This document shows positions 13,836 to 18,066 of a DNA stretch of 18,066 nucleotides, piece by piece. The notes under the pieces were generated by a model that saw only the letters and a program-made list of their open reading frames with translations, searched no databases and had not been told where the DNA came from. A program made the translations under genes and the position numbers. How positions within the stretch are numbered: the stretch's first letter is position 1; every line of letters begins with the position of its first letter. The DNA comes from JBLMYQ01 sp050260055 (GTDB taxonomy: Bacteria > Bacillota > Clostridia > Acetivibrionales > UBA4821): assembly GCA_050260055.1 (NCBI GenBank), contig JBLNBO010000031.1:1-18066 (forward strand), written 5' to 3'.

Positions 13836-14993
13836 ATGGCTAAAGCACTTAGAGTTGTAATAATTGATGATGTTTCAACCCATAGAAAACTTTTAAATAT
13901 AGTTATTGATGGGTTTATGGGAGTCGATTGCATTGGAGAATTTGCTGATGGCATGTCAGGATTAAAGGGAATAGAAGATCTTCAGCCTGACTTAGTATTT
14001 CTTGATGTTGAAATGCCTTTGATGAATGGATTGGAAGTGCTTAAGGAAGTAAATGATAGATATCCGCATATTGGGGTAATAATGGTAAGTGGCTTTGATA
14101 AAAAACAAGCAGATATTACCGTGCGGGCATTAGAGCTGGGAGCTATTGATTTTATTCCAAAACCGTCAGCATCTACTGTTGAAGAAAATATTGATATACT
14201 AAAAAAGAAAATAGCTCCACTTATTCACGTATTCTCTACTAAGAAAAATCTCGAGAGAATAAGGCAGATTACTGGAAAAGTTGAGGAACAAACAAAGCAA
14301 CAGGAAGGATCGCCTAAAGGAAAGGTTCCTGTTGAAAGAATTTCTGAGGATAAAGTCATTCCTCAACAAAAAGCTGACAAACCTAAAAAACAAGAGTCAC
14401 TTATACCATTTAAAATTGATTTGGTTGCAATAGGAACTTCTACAGGAGGCCCATATGCTTTAGCTGATGTTATTCCAAAATTGCCAGCAGACTTTCCTAT
14501 ACCTATATTAATAGTTCAACACATGCCCCCGAGTTTTACAGCTTCGTTAGCAAACAGTCTATCGAAAAAATCAAATATCCCTATTTATGAAGCAAAGAAG
14601 GGTGATGTAGTAGCGCCGGGAAAAGTATTATTAGCTCCTGGGGGTTACCATATGGTATTAAAACGACATGATTCTATTAATGATAGATATGTTGTTGATC
14701 TTGAGGAAACACCGCCAGTGCATGGGTGCAGGCCATCGGTTGATGTATTATTTAAATCTATAGCAAATAATTATCAAGGGAATGTACTATCTGTAATAAT
14801 GACTGGTATGGGGTCGGATGGCACTGATGGAGTTCGTGCTCTTAAATCAAAGAAGTGCTATTGCCTAATACAGGATGAGGCATCAAGTGTAGTCTTTGGA
14901 ATGCCAAAGATGGTAATGCAAGCAAAACTTGAGGATGAGATTATTCCTTTGGGTGATATTGCAAAGAGAATAACAGAAATTGTAAAAGGTTAG
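13836..14993 (+). CDS. cheB: Chemotaxis methylesterase/glutamine deamidase CheB
   Basis: CheB removes methyl groups from glutamates of chemoreceptors and is activated by phosphorylation from CheA. The 385-residue protein has a receiver domain (1-125) with Asp11/Asp12, the phospho-acceptor Asp57 in LVFLDVEMP, Ser85 and Lys109. A long charged linker (about 135-192, rich in Lys, Glu, Gln and Pro) leads to the methylesterase domain with catalytic Ser202 in GTSTGGP, His229 in VQHMPP and Asp328 in MTGMGSDG. AGAGGAGGT precedes the ATG. No cheR, cheA, cheW or receptor gene is in the window, so it is an orphan locus. A weak sigma-D-like match upstream is not convincing. A terminator follows at 15043. 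Confidence 0.95.
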   Translation: MAKALRVVIIDDVSTHRKLLNIVIDGFMGVDCIGEFADGMSGLKGIEDLQPDLVFLDVEMPLMNGLEVLKEVNDRYPHIGVIMVSGFDKKQADITVRALELGAIDFIPKPSASTVEENIDILKKKIAPLIHVFSTKKNLERIRQITGKVEEQTKQQEGSPKGKVPVERISEDKVIPQQKADKPKKQESLIPFKIDLVAIGTSTGGPYALADVIPKLPADFPIPILIVQHMPPSFTASLANSLSKKSNIPIYEAKKGDVVAPGKVLLAPGGYHMVLKRHDSINDRYVVDLEETPPVHGCRPSVDVLFKSIANNYQGNVLSVIMTGMGSDGTDGVRALKSKKCYCLIQDEASSVVFGMPKMVMQAKLEDEIIPLGDIAKRITEIVKG

Positions 14994-15042
14994 AGCAATA
15001 TTCTATACCTAAATGAAACAAAATCATAGGGGCTCTTTTCTT

Positions 15043-15077
15043 AAAATAACAGCATTTTTTGCTGTTATTTTTGTTTT
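15043..15077 (+). terminator. Rho-independent terminator after cheB
   Basis: A perfect 12-bp stem (AAAATAACAGCA at 15043-15054, TGCTGTTATTTT at 15060-15071) with a five-T loop is followed by TGTTTT. It separates cheB from the GH18 gene. Confidence 0.88.
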
Positions 15078-15081
15078 AAAC

Positions 15082-15110
15082 TGTTAATTTAAAGTGTTTT
15101 ATGGTATAAA
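15082..15110 (+). promoter_or_regulatory. Possible promoter of the GH18 gene
   Basis: TGGTATAAA (15102-15110) is an extended -10 element; TGTTAA (15082-15087) sits 17 bp upstream of the -10 hexamer as a poor -35 match. The start would be near 15117, leaving a leader of about 50 nt. Confidence 0.45.
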
Positions 15111-15169
15111 AGAATATAGGGGATTAATGTTTTAATACATAAGAAAAGAAGCTGGAGGGGGACTCAGAT

Positions 15170-16915
15170 TTGGAAAGAAAGATTATGGCAGTAATTTCTT
15201 TTGTAGCTGCGTTATTGGCTTTTTCTGCAGCCGTTATAGGTTATATTTTATCGCCTACTTACAGGACAATAGAGACTTATCCTTCTAAGGTTACTGTACT
15301 TGAAATTGAAGGAAGTATAGTTGAATCGAAAGTGCCGCCAATTTATGAAAATAATCAAGTATTATTGCCTATTGATATAGTTAAGAAATACTTGGATAAA
15401 AATATCTTTTGGGATGAAAAAGCCCAAAAAGTTATAATTACCACACAAGATAAAGTAATTAAACTTATGGAGGGTAAAGTATCTGCTTTAGTCAATGAAA
15501 AGCCAGTAACTATTAGCACATCAGTAAAGATTGTTTCCGGAACAGTTTATATGCCTATTGATTTTCTCAAAGATGTCTACAGGATTGATATAAAGTATGT
15601 AAATAAATATAACAAGATTATTATAGATTATAGAGATAGCATAAAAAAGATTGCTGAAGTAATTCCAAAGAGGGCTGTTGTTAGAAATGATATGTCAATA
15701 AAAGCACCAGTAATTAAATGGCTTAAAGGAAAAGATGGTATTAGGGTTTTTGACGAGTATGAAAAATGGTATAAAGTTAGAACCGAAGAGGGATTAATCG
15801 GGTATATGCAAAAGAAAGATGTTAAAATTACTGCATTAACCTCATCAATTTATACTGAATATAAGCAAGAGCCTGTTGTTCCTCCTGCTACACGAATATT
15901 AAAGGGAAAAATTAATCTTGTCTGGGACTACATGGAAGGGGAAGCTCCTAATATGAGCGGCGTTGAGAAAATAAAAGGGCTTGATGTTGTTTCTCCTACA
16001 TGGTTCAGGCTTACAGATAAGGATACAATAATAAACAGCTTAGCTGATTTTAAATATTTGGAATGGGCTAAGTTGAATGGATATACTGTTTGGCCTCTCT
16101 TTTCAAATGATTCGGATACAGCACTTGCTTCAAAGGTTTTAAACGATAGTTCATTAAGAGAAAAAGTCATACAAGAGTTACTTGTTTATGTTAAACTTTA
16201 TAAGCTTGAAGGAATTAACCTTGATTTTGAGAATTTAAAGATTGAGGATAAAGATGTATATACCCAGTTTGTTAGAGAACTAGCGCCCCCATTAAGGCAA
16301 TTGGGCGTAATATTATCTGTTGATGTAGGGGTTCCAGGCGGAAGCGATAATTGGTCAAACTGTTATGACAGAAAAGCGTTGTCAGAAGCGGTTGACTATA
16401 TGATGGTAATGACTTACGATCAGCATTGGGGAACAAGTCCAATAAGCGGATCTGTGGCTCAATATGATTGGGTTGAAGAAAAAGTTAAACTCACATTAAA
16501 AGAAGTACCTGCATCAAAACTATTGTTAGGACTTCCGTTCTATTCTAGGGAATGGAAAGAAGATTACGACACTGATGGGAAAATGATTGGGAGCCCTACA
16601 AGTGTTGCAATTTCTATGGAGCAGGCGCAGGATAAAATCAAAAGCAATAATGCAAAGATTCAATGGGACAAGCAGAGTGGGCAGAATTATGCTGAATACA
16701 CAAAAGGTAATAGTAAATATAAGATTTGGGTTGAAGATGAAAAATCTATAAATTTAAAATCTTCGCTTGTACACAAATACCAGCTTGCTGGCGCTGCATC
16801 ATGGAGACGTGGGTTTGAAACTCCAAATATTTGGGCCGTTCTTCATAAGAACTTAAAGAGGAATGTTAATTATACTGAATGGGCAAAGGCAAATAGTAGC
16901 TTTAAAAATAGATAG
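15170..16915 (+). CDS. Membrane-anchored GH18 glycosidase with stalk and SH3-like domains
   Basis: The 581-residue protein starts at TTG 15170, eight bases after GGAGGGGG. Residues 7-28 form one membrane helix, so the rest should lie outside. A copper-amine-oxidase-N-like stalk domain follows (about 40-155; VLLPIDIVKKYL and VYMPIDFLKDVY are its paired repeats), then a bacterial SH3-like domain (about 165-220; KGKDGIRVFDEYEKWYKVRT). The GH18 barrel (about 245-570) has the catalytic motif in degenerate form, EGINLDFE (347-354), keeping Asp352 and catalytic Glu354. This layout resembles YaaH/SleL-type spore or cell-wall N-acetylglucosaminidases. It may act on peptidoglycan in sporulation, germination or wall turnover. 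That role is inference; the exact bond cut is not known. Confidence 0.85.
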   Translation: MERKIMAVISFVAALLAFSAAVIGYILSPTYRTIETYPSKVTVLEIEGSIVESKVPPIYENNQVLLPIDIVKKYLDKNIFWDEKAQKVIITTQDKVIKLMEGKVSALVNEKPVTISTSVKIVSGTVYMPIDFLKDVYRIDIKYVNKYNKIIIDYRDSIKKIAEVIPKRAVVRNDMSIKAPVIKWLKGKDGIRVFDEYEKWYKVRTEEGLIGYMQKKDVKITALTSSIYTEYKQEPVVPPATRILKGKINLVWDYMEGEAPNMSGVEKIKGLDVVSPTWFRLTDKDTIINSLADFKYLEWAKLNGYTVWPLFSNDSDTALASKVLNDSSLREKVIQELLVYVKLYKLEGINLDFENLKIEDKDVYTQFVRELAPPLRQLGVILSVDVGVPGGSDNWSNCYDRKALSEAVDYMMVMTYDQHWGTSPISGSVAQYDWVEEKVKLTLKEVPASKLLLGLPFYSREWKEDYDTDGKMIGSPTSVAISMEQAQDKIKSNNAKIQWDKQSGQNYAEYTKGNSKYKIWVEDEKSINLKSSLVHKYQLAGAASWRRGFETPNIWAVLHKNLKRNVNYTEWAKANSSFKNR

Positions 16916-16975
16916 AAAGGAATCTGCACGAAATAATATAGGCGGTTTCTTTGAAAGGGGATTATAACCTTAATC

Positions 16976-17800
16976 ATGAAGATATTTGTAATTGATGCAG
17001 GAAATTCTTTTGTAAAGATGGAGGTTTTTGAAGGGGATAAATCGATTGGAATGTGGCAGTTCGAAACTTCAAAGCATCTTACTAAAGAAAAGCTAATTGA
17101 ACAAATTGAAGATAATTTTAATGCACATAAAATTTCAAAAAACAACTTTAGAGGAATTGTATGCTGTTCTGTCGTTCCAGAGATTACAACGATTATCCAA
17201 AAGGCATTGAGTGAAACTTTAAGCAATAAACCGTTGATTAATGTTTCTTCAAAAACTAACACAGGGTTGATTATTTCAGATGAAAATAAAAGAATTGGCG
17301 CTGATAGAATTGCTGATATGGTTGGTGCTGCAAAAATTTATGGAGCACCTGCTGTTGTTATAAATATGGGTACTGCTACGGTATTTACGGTTTTAGACGA
17401 AGATATGAGAATACTTGGAGGGCAGATTATTGCTGGAGGAGATCTTGCACTGCAGGCATTACTTAAAAGATCTACAAATATATCAAGGATTATGACTGTA
17501 TCTGACAGTATTACAACAAGAATTAGAACCAGAGCTACAGATATTATAATAGGAAGAAACACTGAAGAAAATATTCTCGCAGGCTCTTTTTGGGGCTTAG
17601 CTTCACAAGTTGAGGGTATTTCATCAATAATCAAAAAAGATTTAGTTAAAAGGGGGCTTTCTCCGGATAAAATTAAAATTATTGCTACCGGCGGCCTGGC
17701 GAATGTTTTTAAAGAGTTTAAATTTTCAAATGTTAATTATATTGACTGTGATTTAACACGAAAGGGATTAAGGTTTATTGGAGAAATGAATCTATCCTAA
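16976..17800 (+). CDS. coaX: Type III pantothenate kinase-like protein, divergent motifs
   Basis: The 274-residue ASKHA-fold protein has the CoaX framework: IDAGNS (6-11) as phosphate loop 1, GADRIADMVGA (108-118), GRNTEENILAG, IATGG near the C-terminus and the LTRKGL end. CoaX would phosphorylate pantothenate with ATP, the first step to coenzyme A, and usually needs a monovalent cation. Several normally fixed positions differ: VVDxGTATT is here VINMGTATV (Asn130 for Asp), and GGxIxPG is GGQIIAGG (Ala153 for Pro). Activity is therefore uncertain. The ATG fits the family N-terminus, but the nearest ribosome site (AAAGGGG, 16954-16960) is 15 bases away, unusually far. It lies 60 bases after the GH18 gene and ends with a terminator. 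Confidence 0.75.
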   Translation: MKIFVIDAGNSFVKMEVFEGDKSIGMWQFETSKHLTKEKLIEQIEDNFNAHKISKNNFRGIVCCSVVPEITTIIQKALSETLSNKPLINVSSKTNTGLIISDENKRIGADRIADMVGAAKIYGAPAVVINMGTATVFTVLDEDMRILGGQIIAGGDLALQALLKRSTNISRIMTVSDSITTRIRTRATDIIIGRNTEENILAGSFWGLASQVEGISSIIKKDLVKRGLSPDKIKIIATGGLANVFKEFKFSNVNYIDCDLTRKGLRFIGEMNLS

Positions 17801-17826
17801 ATATATATAATATTGACATTCCTTTT

Positions 17827-17864
17827 AAAAGAGTATCTAGATTATAAGGTACTCTTTTTCTTTA
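17827..17864 (+). terminator. Rho-independent terminator after the CoaX-like gene
   Basis: AAAAGAGTATC (17827-17837) pairs with GGTACTCTTTT (17848-17858), with one G-T wobble, and is followed by TCTTTAT. It ends the GH18/coaX unit. Confidence 0.82.
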
Positions 17865-17994
17865 TTAGTATAAAAAATAATTCAAATTACGTGAAAAGCA
17901 GAGTAAAAAACCAAATGAAGTAGGAAGAAAGATGATTAACAACGCGGATTAAGAAAAAAGGAAAAAATAACTGAAAAAAAGGTATAAAAAACAG

Positions 17995-18024
17995 TTGACT
18001 TGCAAGAAAACAAAGTGCTATAAT
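17995..18024 (+). promoter_or_regulatory. Strong promoter for a gene beyond the window end
   Basis: TTGACT (17995-18000), an 18-bp spacer and TATAAT (18019-18024) with a TGC extension form a near-consensus sigma-A promoter. The following GC-richer leader (from about 18031) can form a hairpin (TGTC at 18033-18036 with GACA at 18052-18055). Strength and lack of a nearby start codon suit a stable RNA operon, but the target is outside the window. The preceding 17865-17994 stretch holds nothing else that I can identify. Confidence 0.75.
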
Positions 18025-18066
18025 AACAAAGCTGTCGCACTTCGAGGGCGAGACATCAGGCAAAAG

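Noticed and set aside
17813..17843. TTGACA as a promoter after the CoaX-like gene
   Set aside because: The -35 is perfect, but the only -10 candidates (TCTAGA or TAGATT) are poor or badly spaced and the region is part of the terminator hairpin.
1..18066. CRISPR array, insertion sequence, phage or toxin-antitoxin genes
   Set aside because: No regularly spaced repeats, transposase, integrase or phage-like genes are visible on either strand.

Overview
The window is AT-rich and reads like a chromosomal stretch of an anaerobic, low-GC Gram-positive bacterium of class Clostridia. Cluster III clostridia such as the Ruminiclostridium/Acetivibrio group are my best guess; this is inference, not a database match. 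The reasons are strong GGAGG-type ribosome sites, TTG/GTG starts, a Firmicutes-type 6S RNA, a ferredoxin-dependent 2-oxoacid oxidoreductase, a YaaH/SleL-like glycosidase and the SCIFF ranthipeptide pair, which is close to a signature of Clostridia. Almost all genes lie on the + strand.

Layout. (1) 1-500: the 3' end of a DUF1292 gene with its terminator, then a 6S RNA with its own near-consensus promoter and terminator. (2) 562-4962: a promoter and an operon of a SIMIBI-type P-loop ATPase, a PilZ-like protein and the four subunits (delta, alpha, beta, gamma) of a 2-oxoacid:ferredoxin oxidoreductase. The last gene overlaps queA. (3) 4952-8080: queA, a 126-bp palindromic repeat that begins at the queA stop codon, then tgt, yajC and a TIGR04086-type membrane protein. 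queA and tgt together make queuosine in tRNA. (4) 8107-9830: the most distinctive part. An extended -10 promoter and a structured leader whose last hairpin covers the ribosome site precede a 45-codon peptide gene with six cysteines (SCIFF). A 22-bp perfect terminator hairpin follows, then the radical SAM/SPASM maturase that makes thioether crosslinks in the peptide. (5) 9917-12284: a GNAT acetyltransferase, a gamma-class carbonic anhydrase-like protein, an HD-domain hydrolase and an exported or anchored thermonuclease-like protein whose 3' end runs into a short G/C-rich palindrome. (6) 12322-14993: gltX and an orphan cheB. (7) 15102-17860: a membrane-anchored GH18 glycosidase with stalk and SH3-like domains, then a divergent type III pantothenate kinase with altered motifs. 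(8) The window ends just downstream of a strong promoter whose gene lies outside; an rRNA or other stable RNA operon is possible.

The SCIFF pair is a known family, so it is not a new system in itself. What may be undescribed is the cis-regulation around it: three stacked leader hairpins with a masked ribosome site, and a strong hairpin separating peptide from enzyme. The long palindrome fused to the queA stop and the CoaX-like protein with degenerate motifs are the other leads.
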